This document shows, piece after piece, positions 1-7,417 of a stretch of DNA of 64,000 bases (position 1 is the first letter of the stretch; the number at the start of each line of letters is the position of its first letter). A model generated the notes under the pieces. It was not told the origin of the DNA. It saw only the letters and a list, made by a program, of their open reading frames with translations, and did not search any database. Source of the DNA: Hyphomonadaceae bacterium (lineage in GTDB: Bacteria; Pseudomonadota; Alphaproteobacteria; Caulobacterales; Aquidulcibacteraceae); assembly GCA_016791445.1 (NCBI GenBank), contig JAEUMP010000012.1:100949-164948 (forward strand), in the 5' to 3' direction. The position numbers and the translations under genes are program-made.

Positions 1-1203
1 CGCTGGCATTGAAGCGACACCAAGCGCGACGAGGTCCTCAATCACCGAAATGAGCAGATCACGCTGATTGGCTGAAGCAGCGCTTGCGCCAACGAAGCGC
101 TGTAACACCGGCCCCTTCGCAGCCGCCGCCGCCCGCGCCATTAGAGCTGTCTTGCCGGAGCCGGATATGCCGGTGAGCACCAGAGGATGACGCGCCTCAC
201 TGGTGATGTGGGCGGCAATGGCGGCCAGATTGTTCCCGCGCCCGACAAAAACACGCAGGCGTTCCGCGGCGAAAGCGTGGTGAACGGCGCGTTCCGTCTG
301 CAAGGCGAAATCCGGTGCCGATTCACGGGCCTTGAACCCAGCGATCTGCGCGTCAACAGCGGCGATCAGCTTCGCAGTGATCCGTTCGACAAAGCTCTTG
401 CTGTAACCCTCGTACTCGAACGGTACGTCAGCCAGCAGCGCGTGGCCTTCTGGCAACGCCCGCTGCACCGCGTCCGCCAGCGTCCGCACCGCAGGCTCGC
501 TTACCTCCGTTGTTCGCACCCATGCAATCGCGTTCGAGGCTGCTGCACCATCGCCAGCGACTTTCTCAAGGCCTGTGCGGATTTCCTGTTCAGTTAGGGA
601 GAGCGTGTATTTTTCCAGTTCGGCGTGGCGCAATTGGCCATTCGCCTGCAGATGTCGCGCGGCGATTTGCAAGGCATTGCTCAAGCGTGATTCTACGGAC
701 GCCCAGGCTTCGGGCGCCCGCAAGTCGAGAAGATCGTCTTCCCGCGATCGCAGCGTGAAGGCCCCGATCCAGTCTGCGCTGGCCGTGGTCAATCCGCCGG
801 GAACCAGATGATTCTCATTCAGCGCATAAACGCGGTCAAGATCTGCCACGGCCTCGCTTTTCGACTGTGCGAGAAGCCAGCCTCGCAACCCCGCAAATTC
901 GTCGCGCGCAATCGCAAAAGGCAGCGGCACCCAGCCGTAGCGATCGCCGAGCAAGATCAGGAGATTGGGCGCTGCGTAGCCCTTCGCCTCGATCACCTCT
1001 CCCAAGCAAATCTCCGCAGTGCGCTGGTTGAGTTGCGCGTCATCATTGACACCCCATCGCATGTCGACTGCGCGAAAGCCGAACCCCTGCGCGGCGCAAC
1101 GAGCCTCCAGCGCTGGGAACACCTGCTCTTGGAGCAGCCGACGCTCTACGCCGAAGTCCTGAAAGGTCGACGACACAAATAGTCGAAAGGCCTTTACGAA
1201 CAT
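1..1203 (-). CDS. DUF4062 / STAND-type P-loop NTPase, N-terminal part (runs off the window)
   Basis: The reading frame is open from an ATG at 1203 to the window edge, about 401 codons, so the C-terminus is missing. The protein opens with RLFVSSTFQDFGVERRLL, the signature of DUF4062, a domain found in front of NACHT/AAA modules in large STAND proteins, including eukaryotic TEP1-like ones. A Walker A motif, GISGSGKTAL, lies near residues 345-354. Between the two is a mostly helical linker of about 200 residues. The start was chosen because a G-rich run lies about six bases before it; another ATG lies two codons upstream. Family members normally continue into WD40 or TPR repeats, which would lie outside the window. 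Related STAND NTPases act as phage sensors, so a defence role is plausible but inferred. The gene sits on an integrated island next to a dead integrase. Confidence 0.75.
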   Translation of the reverse strand, partial: MFVKAFRLFVSSTFQDFGVERRLLQEQVFPALEARCAAQGFGFRAVDMRWGVNDDAQLNQRTAEICLGEVIEAKGYAAPNLLILLGDRYGWVPLPFAIARDEFAGLRGWLLAQSKSEAVADLDRVYALNENHLVPGGLTTASADWIGAFTLRSREDDLLDLRAPEAWASVESRLSNALQIAARHLQANGQLRHAELEKYTLSLTEQEIRTGLEKVAGDGAAASNAIAWVRTTEVSEPAVRTLADAVQRALPEGHALLADVPFEYEGYSKSFVERITAKLIAAVDAQIAGFKARESAPDFALQTERAVHHAFAAERLRVFVGRGNNLAAIAAHITSEARHPLVLTGISGSGKTALMARAAAAAKGPVLQRFVGASAASANQRDLLISVIEDLVALGVASMPA

Positions 1204-1383
1204 GCCCATCCCCCCGCACGAGAGCCCGAGAAGGGCAAGCGAGCGGCGGCGAGTCAAGCAGCTAGATTGCGCCTTACAACGGTCACTGATCTGAGCACTC
1301 GATCCGGTCGGCTAGGGCCAATGAGCCCAGATCGTAGCACTGTGGCGAAGGGGCTGCAGCCCGCCCCTCTCTTGCCGGTCGAA

Positions 1384-1412
1384 CCGACCGCCGCCGGAAG
1401 GGCGGCGGTCGG
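1384..1412 (-). terminator. Hairpin downstream of the integrase
   Basis: A perfect 12-bp GC stem (1384-1395 with 1401-1412) encloses a five-base loop. It lies just past the integrase stop on the minus strand. No clear T-run follows, so it may be a weak terminator or only a stable hairpin. Confidence 0.5.
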
Positions 1413-1421
1413 CCAAGAGCC

Positions 1422-2054
1422 TCAGACATCTATGCTCTCTGCTATCGCAAGGGCATCTTCGACTTCGACGCCGAGATATCGAACCGTGCTGTCGAGCTTG
1501 GTGTGCCCCAATAGCAGCTGCACTGCGCGGATATTGCCGGTCTTCCGGTAAATGAGCGCAGCCTTCGTTCGCCTCAAGGAGTGTGTGCCATAGGCCGAGG
1601 GCGCCAACCCGATCGCCTCGATCCACTCGTCAACCAGGCGGCCATACTGCCGCGTCATCATCGGCTTGCTCTTGTCGACGCGGCTGGGGAAGAGTCAATC
1701 TGAACCCTTCAGCGTCTTGCCGCGCACCCACGATGCGATGGCGGCTCTGGCCTGCTCCGTGATCTCGAACTGAACGGGCGCGCCCGTCTTGCGCTGAGAG
1801 ACCAAGGCGCGGGTTCGCACCTGATCGCCCTGCATGACATCATCGACGCGGAGATGCACCAGATCGCAGCCGCGCAACTTGCTGTCTATCGCAAGGTTGA
1901 AGAGAGCCAGATCACGAACGCGGTTGGATATCTGCAATCTGACGCGGATCGCCCAGACTTCACGAGGTTTGAGCGGCGGCTTCTGCCCCGTCACCCTCCC
2001 TTTGTTCCATGGCACTAACCGCTTCTGCTTTTGTTCGAAGGTACGCATCTCCAT
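1422..2054 (-). pseudogene. Tyrosine recombinase (phage-type integrase) interrupted by an in-frame stop
   Basis: Two minus-strand frames in the same phase form one integrase of about 210 residues. The first half (2054 to 1698) starts MEMRTFEQKQKRLVPWNKG and includes the first catalytic Arg region (DSKLRGCDLVHLRVDDV). A TGA at 1695-1697 follows KGSD. The frame then continues as LFPSRVDKSKP and carries GTHSLRRTKA, LLGHTKLDSTVRYLG with the H-R-H-Y catalytic residues. The ATG at 2054 has AGGAGG six bases upstream. Without the TGA the protein would look complete for a short island-type integrase. It is probably inactive unless the stop is read through or is a sequencing error. It is the likely integration enzyme of the element that ends at the tRNA fragment at 7359-7378. 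Confidence 0.85.
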
Positions 2055-2268
2055 GGTGGTCCTCCTTCTGTGGAGGACTGGAACAGCGGCGCTCATGGCC
2101 AGAGGATTTCAATCGGATTCACCCACACAGTGCGCTCGGTGAGACATCCCAAAAGGCGACCTCCGCACCGAGAGGCCCATTTGCCGCCCGAAAGCAGACC
2201 TTCAAAGTTGCTGGCCCACTGACGGGACATCGCCGGACACAGTCGCTCACTGCTTCGGCTGCAGGTTG

Positions 2269-2895
2269 TCACTTCGGCCACGCGGCCATCGCGATCACTC
2301 CGATACGCAAAAGGCGCGCGCGCGAGGCACCGTCCTGCGCTTGCACCGACATTCCCTCAACGACCGAGGAATAGAAGTCGGTGAGCGCCCCGATATCTAC
2401 ATGGCGCGCCAGTTCGCCCTCGGCTTGCGCGCGCTTGAGGCGTGCCGTGAATGCTGATTGCGATCTCTTTCGTAGGGCTGCTGTCTCCTCAGCGACGACG
2501 ATATTCTCTTCGGCGCATCGCAAGCTGCCTACTCCCACCATACATCCTCGCGGGTAGCCGGGACGGGTGAAGGCGACGGCTGCGGCGTCAAGCACGCTTT
2601 GCACGCCTTCGCGCGCAGTAACGGCTTCGTTGAGGCGGGCAACGCCGATATCGCCCAGACCAGAAAGGTAAAGCTGCATCGCTTGACGATATAGAGATTC
2701 CTTGGACTCAAACGCCGCATAAAGACTGGGCGGCGCAACACCGATGGCCGAGGTGAGTTGCGCGATTGAGACGCCCTCAAAGCCGTGCCGCCAAAACAAA
2801 ATCATCGCAGCCTCTAGCGCCTTCTCGCGATCAAACGCGCGCGGGCGGCCGCGTGTTCGAGGCGTCGGCTGGGTTTTGGCCATTTGTTTAGTCAT
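2269..2895 (-). CDS. TetR/AcrR-family transcriptional regulator
   Basis: A 208-residue protein with an N-terminal helix-turn-helix of TetR type (FDREKALEAAMILFWRHGFE, then SIAQLTSAIGVAPPSLYAAF at about residues 42-62). A C-terminal ligand-binding domain resembles those of AcrR/YxaF-like members (RPGYPRGCMVGVG). The ATG at 2895 was chosen because the domain begins soon after it; 2931 and 2883 are possible alternatives, and none has a strong ribosome site. It is transcribed divergently from a quinone oxidoreductase at 2968. The short gap contains an inverted repeat at 2938-2949, which overlaps or abuts the start of this gene. By analogy with similar pairs it is probably an autorepressor that also controls the oxidoreductase in response to a small molecule. 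The inducer cannot be told from the sequence. Confidence 0.9.
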   Translation of the reverse strand: MTKQMAKTQPTPRTRGRPRAFDREKALEAAMILFWRHGFEGVSIAQLTSAIGVAPPSLYAAFESKESLYRQAMQLYLSGLGDIGVARLNEAVTAREGVQSVLDAAAVAFTRPGYPRGCMVGVGSLRCAEENIVVAEETAALRKRSQSAFTARLKRAQAEGELARHVDIGALTDFYSSVVEGMSVQAQDGASRARLLRIGVIAMAAWPK

Positions 2896-2937
2896 CGATA
2901 CACAATCTGCTTGACCTCTGGTTTCACCCATTTTATG

Positions 2938-2949
2938 TAGCGAGCGCTA
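2938..2949. promoter_or_regulatory. Candidate TetR operator
   Basis: TAGCG-AG-CGCTA is a perfect inverted repeat with a two-base spacer, flanked by A/T-rich bases. It lies between the divergent TetR gene and the oxidoreductase, 19 bases before the oxidoreductase start. Position and symmetry fit binding of the TetR dimer to repress both genes. This is an inference. Confidence 0.5.
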
Positions 2950-2967
2950 ATTAATAAGGGGTTGCGC

Positions 2968-3987
2968 GTGCATCATCAAGCTTACGAGCTTCATGCACCG
3001 CACGCTGGGTCCTCTCGCGTGCTCCAGATGCGCCAAACGAAGCTACCGGTGCCCGCAGCGGGTGAAGTGCGAGTGGCGATCGAGGCGACGGGGGTTGCCT
3101 ATGCCGACATCGTAATGCGGCGCGGTCTCTACGAAGGGGCCAAGCCTCCCGTGACCCCAGGCTACGACCTCATCGGCCGCGTCGAGGAGATCGGGGAAGG
3201 CGTGGCCGGCCTCGTCGTTGGCCAACGAGTGGCGGGGATCACTGTTACGGGCTCGTATGCCACGCACCGAAACGTGGACGCCCGTTGGCTTGTGGGCGCA
3301 CCGGAGACGGTGGACGCAGCTAGTCTCGTGGCGGCTACGCTCAATGGCGTCACAGCGTGGCAAATGCTCCACCGGATCGCCAGTCCGGCACAGGGTGAAT
3401 CAATCCTGGTGCATGGCGCTGCAGGCGGGGTTGGCACAATGCTGCTGGATTTGGCGCGCCTCGACGGCATTCGGGCGCTCGGCGCAGCGTCGCCAGCAAA
3501 GCACGATGAAATCAGCGCACGGGGCGCCACACCAATCGACTATACGCGCGAGGACGTCTCGGCGCGGGCGAGAGAAGTCAGCGGCGGCGTTGTCGCCGCT
3601 TTCGATCACATCGGCGGCGCACACGCGCGGCGCGTTTCGATGGCAGCGCTGCGGCCCGGAGGCGTGACCGTGCTCTACGGCGCCTACGACGCCACCCGCG
3701 ACGGAAAAGTTCGTCCCCTCAACATCGCCAAACTGATGCTAGGCCAGCGCTTTTCCAGCTTTGATTTATTCAGAGCCAGCCAAGGCATCGTCGGATACTC
3801 GGTCGCCGTTTGGCGCGATCACAGGACCACCGCCTACCGACACGACCTAAGCCAGGTGCTTCAGCGTGTCGGCGCTGGCACGATTAAGCCGCTCGTTGGC
3901 GCCACGTTCCCACTCGCGCAAGCTGCGCAAGCACACCGGGCGCTCGAGTCTCGCGCCGTTGCCGGAAAAGTCGTTCTGCTTACCTGA
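2968..3987 (+). CDS. Zinc-free medium-chain dehydrogenase, NADPH:quinone reductase-like
   Basis: About 339 residues of the quinone oxidoreductase branch of the MDR superfamily. The N-terminal GroES-like domain contains GVAYADIVMRRGLYEG and PGYDLIGRVEEIGEGV, both typical of this group. The Rossmann motif HGAAGGVGTMLLDLA follows at about 149-163 and binds NADPH. The Cys/His ligands of zinc alcohol dehydrogenases are absent. Likely substrates are quinones, enones or other electrophiles, reduced in the cytoplasm. The GTG at 2968 was chosen because AAGGGG lies six bases upstream; a TTG at 2962 in the same frame directly abuts that sequence. The gene is divergent from a TetR regulator that probably controls it. 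It is followed 16 bases later by a small membrane protein in the same direction, probably co-transcribed. Confidence 0.88.
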   Translation: MHHQAYELHAPHAGSSRVLQMRQTKLPVPAAGEVRVAIEATGVAYADIVMRRGLYEGAKPPVTPGYDLIGRVEEIGEGVAGLVVGQRVAGITVTGSYATHRNVDARWLVGAPETVDAASLVAATLNGVTAWQMLHRIASPAQGESILVHGAAGGVGTMLLDLARLDGIRALGAASPAKHDEISARGATPIDYTREDVSARAREVSGGVVAAFDHIGGAHARRVSMAALRPGGVTVLYGAYDATRDGKVRPLNIAKLMLGQRFSSFDLFRASQGIVGYSVAVWRDHRTTAYRHDLSQVLQRVGAGTIKPLVGATFPLAQAAQAHRALESRAVAGKVVLLT

Positions 3988-4003
3988 CCGAGGAGTGGCG
4001 CCC

Positions 4004-4387
4004 ATGATCCGTGCCTTGAACACCGTAACTTACGTCGTCGCTTTGATCTTGTTGGCGACGCTGTTGCTTCTGTCGGTTCGGGGACTCCTCGATCCCGCAT
4101 CCGCGGCGGCGAGTTTTGGCGTAACCGTCGATGATCCTTCCGCAGAACTCTATCAAAGCGTCTATCGCTCGCGAAACTTGATCATTGCGGGTACAGGTCT
4201 GATGTTCCTTTTCACTGGCATGTGGCGTGCACTGGCGGTGTTGTCGACCGCTTCGATCGCGCTGCCAGCATTCGACATCTACGTGCTGAAGGCAGCGTCG
4301 CTGGAGGTGGCCGCCGTTCACCCTGCTACGCTAGTCGCACTTGTAGTGCTTTCCGTGTTGCTCTGGCTGCGCATCCGCAACGCTTAA
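4004..4387 (+). CDS. Small membrane protein, DUF4267-like
   Basis: 127 residues with three or four hydrophobic segments: VVALILLATLLLLSV near the start, LIIAGTGLMFLFTGM in the middle and a C-terminal VALVVLSVLLWL. The layout, with a first loop reading GLLDPASAAASFGV, resembles the DUF4267 family of small integral membrane proteins of unknown function. That assignment rests on recall, not a search. The ATG has GAGGAG eight bases upstream. It lies just downstream of the oxidoreductase and is probably in the same TetR-controlled unit. No catalytic motif is visible. Confidence 0.75.
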   Translation: MIRALNTVTYVVALILLATLLLLSVRGLLDPASAAASFGVTVDDPSAELYQSVYRSRNLIIAGTGLMFLFTGMWRALAVLSTASIALPAFDIYVLKAASLEVAAVHPATLVALVVLSVLLWLRIRNA

Positions 4388-4632
4388 ATAGAAATTCAAT
4401 GCAGGCGCAATGCGTAACTAGTGCACCGACATCTGCGCCCGCAACACAACTTGCGCGCCCGGATGGCTGCTTCCCGGCTTGCTTGCAGCAGCAACAGTGG
4501 GCCAGTGACGGTCGACCGTGACGGTGGCGCGATCCGGCGGCCAATGGCCCCTTCCCGGCCTTTAATAATGGGCGAAGCATCCCAATAGGAGACGTCCGCG
4601 TCTGCACGCCCGAGAGCGGACATCCGAGCGCA

Positions 4633-5460
4633 TTACGCCAACGCGCTCGCCAAGCTCATCACGAGACCTGACGCTGCGTTGAGCCCCGTGGCTTTGGCAT
4701 GCCGGTCAACATTCCTGTCAAACACACTAGCGTTCTCCGGGTTGTCGATCCAACTTTTTAAGGAAGAGACTTGCTGGCGCACTTCGGGATATTTCGAGCA
4801 CATTTCGGTTAGGTCGCTCACAATTTTCGCCGCATCCGGGCCATTGAACACATAGTACAGGTCGAACGCATCGCGCGTTCGCTTTTCAACGGCGACGCTC
4901 TGACACTTGGAAAGTATAAAGGCGCTCGGAGTAAGAAGCGGAACATCGACGATCTCCTGCGTCCCTTCAAATGATCGCGCCTCGACAGCCGACGTCGCCC
5001 ACAGTTTCTTCTCGAAAACAATCGCTGAAGACTTGAATGCGATGGATTTGAGCCAACGCTTTCCGGTTGGGTCGTAGCGGTCTGTGATCCCTAGATCGAT
5101 AATGTCCTCATAGAGGCCTGGATGTATTTGCGCTTCTCGGGGATGCATCAGGTCAACGTTGAAGAGAAATTTGCGAGCACCAACCGTCGCCTCACGAAGC
5201 AGTTGAAATTCATGCTTCGCGGACGGATGGAACCCTGCGGACAACAAGCTTCTTGCGGCTTGTTCCACTGCAAGGTCCGAGTCACTCAGGAGCACGTCAA
5301 CGTCTCGCGTGCCCGGATGAATTATTCCCGCGGGGGCCTCCCGCAGAACTGGCACCCAACCACCAGCGATCGCAAACTGCACGCCGCTCGTGGTGAGCGC
5401 TTTCACAGCCGACACGAGAAGGCCTCGAGCCGCCTCGTCTAGGTCAGTGAACTGAGTCAA
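4633..5460 (-). CDS. Nucleotidyltransferase, AbiEii/MNT-like
   Basis: 275 residues. The nucleotidyltransferase core is visible near the N-terminus: FAIAGGW at about 29-35 and TRDVDVLL at 51-58, giving the GG and DxD metal-binding pattern. The later motif RTRDAFDLYYVF is typical of the AbiEii/AbiGii toxin-like branch. The start is a TTG at 5460 preceded by GAGG; no ATG occurs before the core motif. AbiEii proteins are toxins in type IV toxin-antitoxin pairs that can abort phage infection. No AbiEi-like antitoxin is seen on either side, so it may be solitary or belong to another nucleotidyltransferase group. Its place on the island next to a STAND-type gene fits a defence cargo, but this is inferred. 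Confidence 0.75.
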   Translation of the reverse strand: MTQFTDLDEAARGLLVSAVKALTTSGVQFAIAGGWVPVLREAPAGIIHPGTRDVDVLLSDSDLAVEQAARSLLSAGFHPSAKHEFQLLREATVGARKFLFNVDLMHPREAQIHPGLYEDIIDLGITDRYDPTGKRWLKSIAFKSSAIVFEKKLWATSAVEARSFEGTQEIVDVPLLTPSAFILSKCQSVAVEKRTRDAFDLYYVFNGPDAAKIVSDLTEMCSKYPEVRQQVSSLKSWIDNPENASVFDRNVDRHAKATGLNAASGLVMSLASALA

Positions 5461-5525
5461 CGCTGCCTCGCAATACCATCAACACATAACGAAACAGGAT
5501 CTTTCGCGATGACTCAACCCCATGT

Positions 5526-5924
5526 GTGGACGGCGCTTCGCCGGCAAGGATTTTCTTTGTCACGCGGACGTGGTCGGATGCGCCCATGTGTCCGGCCTGT
5601 TTGTGCAGCGCGAACACTGCTGGCCTTCATGCTTTCCGCGAACCAGTTCCCTATCAATTTCACTCGTTCGAAGACGCTCTGGGATTATTGGGTTTACCTG
5701 GTCAGGAACTGCTCGACGTGCTGGCTGAAGCGTCACAGAATAAGAGTGAGTTCGGTAACCTGAGCGCGATCGCCACGGACAATTGGCCGATTTTTCTTTT
5801 AGCTTGCCGCCACTGGCGCCTTCCTGTGCCGCCAAACCTTTGGATCGGCGCGCTTCAACTAGCGAACGACGACCAACCAGCTAGCACCGACACCGAAAAT
5901 CCTGAACAGGCGGCCGAGGGCTGA
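5526..5924 (+). CDS. Hypothetical protein with an N-terminal Cys cluster
   Basis: Up to 132 residues from a GTG. A better start may be the ATG at 5586, which gives 112 residues beginning MCPACLCSANTAGLHAFREP. The later part (SFEDALGLLGLPGQELLDVLAEA, then NWPIFLLACRHWRLPVPPNLW) has the composition of a real helical protein. The C-x-x-C-x-C near the start could bind a metal. No ribosome site is convincing for either start. I do not recognise the family. It lies between the nucleotidyltransferase gene and a two-gene unit. Confidence 0.42.
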   Translation: MDGASPARIFFVTRTWSDAPMCPACLCSANTAGLHAFREPVPYQFHSFEDALGLLGLPGQELLDVLAEASQNKSEFGNLSAIATDNWPIFLLACRHWRLPVPPNLWIGALQLANDDQPASTDTENPEQAAEG

Positions 5925-5951
5925 GGTCGTCTTTAGCTCGGACCGATTTTA

Positions 5952-5982
5952 GCGGGATTCCCGCGAAAGTTCGTGGTATGCT
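5952..5982 (+). promoter_or_regulatory. Candidate promoter with overlapping operator, leaderless start
   Basis: A 13-base perfect palindrome, GCGGGATTCCCGC (5952-5964), is followed by a -10-like TATGCT at 5977-5982. The ATG of the next gene is at 5989, six to seven bases past the -10, where transcription would begin. No ribosome site precedes that ATG. Together this suggests a leaderless mRNA whose promoter can be blocked at the palindrome. Confidence 0.4.
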
Positions 5983-5988
5983 GACATT

Positions 5989-6354
5989 ATGAGCCTGACC
6001 AAAAGAATCTGGTTTGATCGCGACCCAGCGTACGAACATGTTCGCCAACAGGCCGCTAAAGACCTACACGAATATTCCAAGCAACTTCCCCACCGGATTG
6101 CGCTTAGACGACGCAGTCGCGGTGCCCCCGCAGGTTACTGGGACCCGTTTTGGCGCCGGGCTGTGTCGGAAGCGGCCAAGGAGCGCGACGTTGAGCATCT
6201 AAACGTCAACGATGGAATGTTCGTTCGTACGGCGGAGGACAAACTCGCTGTCGAAGGCAGAGCCGCAGAAATCTGGCGCGAGAAATGGAAGAAGTTGGGA
6301 TTTGAGCCGCAAGAAAGACCGCCTTCCAAGCGCCGGTCAAAAACTGAATGGTAG
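5989..6354 (+). CDS. Hypothetical basic protein, first gene of a two-gene unit
   Basis: 121 residues, rich in Arg, Lys and aromatic residues (YWDPFWRRAVSEAAKERD, then EIWREKWKKLGFEPQERPPS), ending in a basic tail. It has no signal peptide or membrane segment, so it is probably cytoplasmic and may bind nucleic acid or the partner protein; this is a guess from charge. The stop codon lies inside the start of the next gene (ATGGTAG, seven-base overlap), so the two are likely translated together. The ATG has no ribosome site and may be leaderless. I do not recognise the family. Confidence 0.65.
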   Translation: MSLTKRIWFDRDPAYEHVRQQAAKDLHEYSKQLPHRIALRRRSRGAPAGYWDPFWRRAVSEAAKERDVEHLNVNDGMFVRTAEDKLAVEGRAAEIWREKWKKLGFEPQERPPSKRRSKTEW

Positions 6355-7049
6355 CGTTCTGGGCCGTCGAACTTGTCGGAGACAGCGCCGATCTGGTCGA
6401 ATTTGAGCGCGTTCTAGACCCTAACTTCGACCCGCGCATCCACAGGGTCAACGGCAAGCCCGCGCTCCGCAGCGCGGAATTAGAGGCGCTAACTGGCGCT
6501 CAAGACGTCCGAGATCGCGCCAGAGGCTTGATTGACGTCCTGAACGGTGCCGTAGTTCTGCTAAGGGCGGCAGATCCCGTTCGACCCGGCGCGGTGTTCC
6601 GAGTCAAAGACGATGGCGGCGTCGACACTACAGTCTTCGCCGACCTGAGCCTAAGGCTGCGTGCGGTCGTCTTATCAGGGACCGTTGTCATTCGCGATGC
6701 TGACGGGAATATCGTTCCGCCTCCCCCGCCAACTGCAAACAAAGCGCAGGTTTGGGCGCAGGCCGCAGTGGCCGACGATGATATTGCCGACCTTTTGACC
6801 TTCCTCGGTCGCGCGAACAATTGGTTCGATCTCTACAAGGCGATCGAGATGGCGGAGAAGCTTGTCGGCGGCGAGCACACTCTACAGAACATGCTCGGCT
6901 CGACTGGAACGAGTTTCAAGAACGCTCGGACAACCGCCAACTGGCATAGACACGCCAGAGGACATAAGCCAACCGCGCCGGCGACGTTCGACGAGGCGCT
7001 GACGCTCGTAAAGTTTGCAGCTAATCTAGCGCTTGAGGCGAAGACCTAG
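6348..7049 (+). CDS. Hypothetical island protein, second gene of a two-gene unit
   Basis: 233 residues. The C-terminal third (NNWFDLYKAIEMAEKLVGG, then TANWHRHARGHKPTAP and FDEALTLVKFAANL) resembles a group of unnamed proteins I recall from genomic islands, in which a W-x-x-L-Y-K helix is followed by an N/H-R-H motif. The N-terminal half is mixed alpha/beta without a known catalytic motif and includes a run of prolines (IVPPPPPTANK). It overlaps the previous gene by seven bases, so translation is likely coupled. No signal peptide is visible. The function is unknown; a two-protein accessory module is the safest description. Confidence 0.65.
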   Translation: MVAFWAVELVGDSADLVEFERVLDPNFDPRIHRVNGKPALRSAELEALTGAQDVRDRARGLIDVLNGAVVLLRAADPVRPGAVFRVKDDGGVDTTVFADLSLRLRAVVLSGTVVIRDADGNIVPPPPPTANKAQVWAQAAVADDDIADLLTFLGRANNWFDLYKAIEMAEKLVGGEHTLQNMLGSTGTSFKNARTTANWHRHARGHKPTAPATFDEALTLVKFAANLALEAKT

Positions 7050-7417
7050 AAACCGCCGGCCCTAAACCTCGAGGCCGTCTGAGAGCGCATCCTCGGTAAG
7101 GCTGAGGTCGGTACGTCAGTTTCGGGGCGGCGACTACTCTCCCCGCTTCGTCTGAAATTGCCCCTCAACGGACTCGTCACACAGCGTGCTATGTGAGCGT
7201 AGACGCGGTCTGACATGATGTGAGTTGGAGTGATCGAGACGCGAGCTTTGAGGACTCAAACTAGGACTGTTTTCTTGATTGTCGGTACAATTGGCGGTAT
7301 CGTCTTGTGAGTAAATTTCTGGAGTTTTCATGGCCCCCACCGGTTCGGTGAGGCCTCTGAGTCCTCTTCTGGGCACCACGTTTCCGTCGCCTCATCGCCT
7401 TTCGGCGGCGCGCGGAC
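7050..7417. other. Non-coding junction between island and chemotaxis operon
   Basis: No convincing gene is present in these 368 bases; the short frames here look like chance. The left part has the lower GC of the island. The only recognisable element is the tRNA-like fragment at 7359-7378, after which the DNA changes to the GC-rich 3' end of the hybrid kinase gene. Confidence 0.6.
7359..7378 (+). other. tRNA 3'-end fragment, probable attachment site of the island
   Basis: The 20 bases gagtcctcttctgggcacca read as the T-arm end, acceptor strand, discriminator base and CCA of a tRNA whose acceptor would begin GCCCAGA. No cloverleaf can be drawn upstream: the T-loop is wrong and the anticodon arm is missing. 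A bare tRNA 3' end is what remains at the far end of an element that integrated into a tRNA gene with a tyrosine integrase. The integrase remnant lies 5.3 kb to the left. The intact tRNA should lie left of the window on the same strand. Confidence 0.65.

Noticed and set aside
7321-7378. Complete tRNA gene
   Set aside because: Only the 3' end is recognisable; the T-loop is wrong and no D- or anticodon arm can be drawn.
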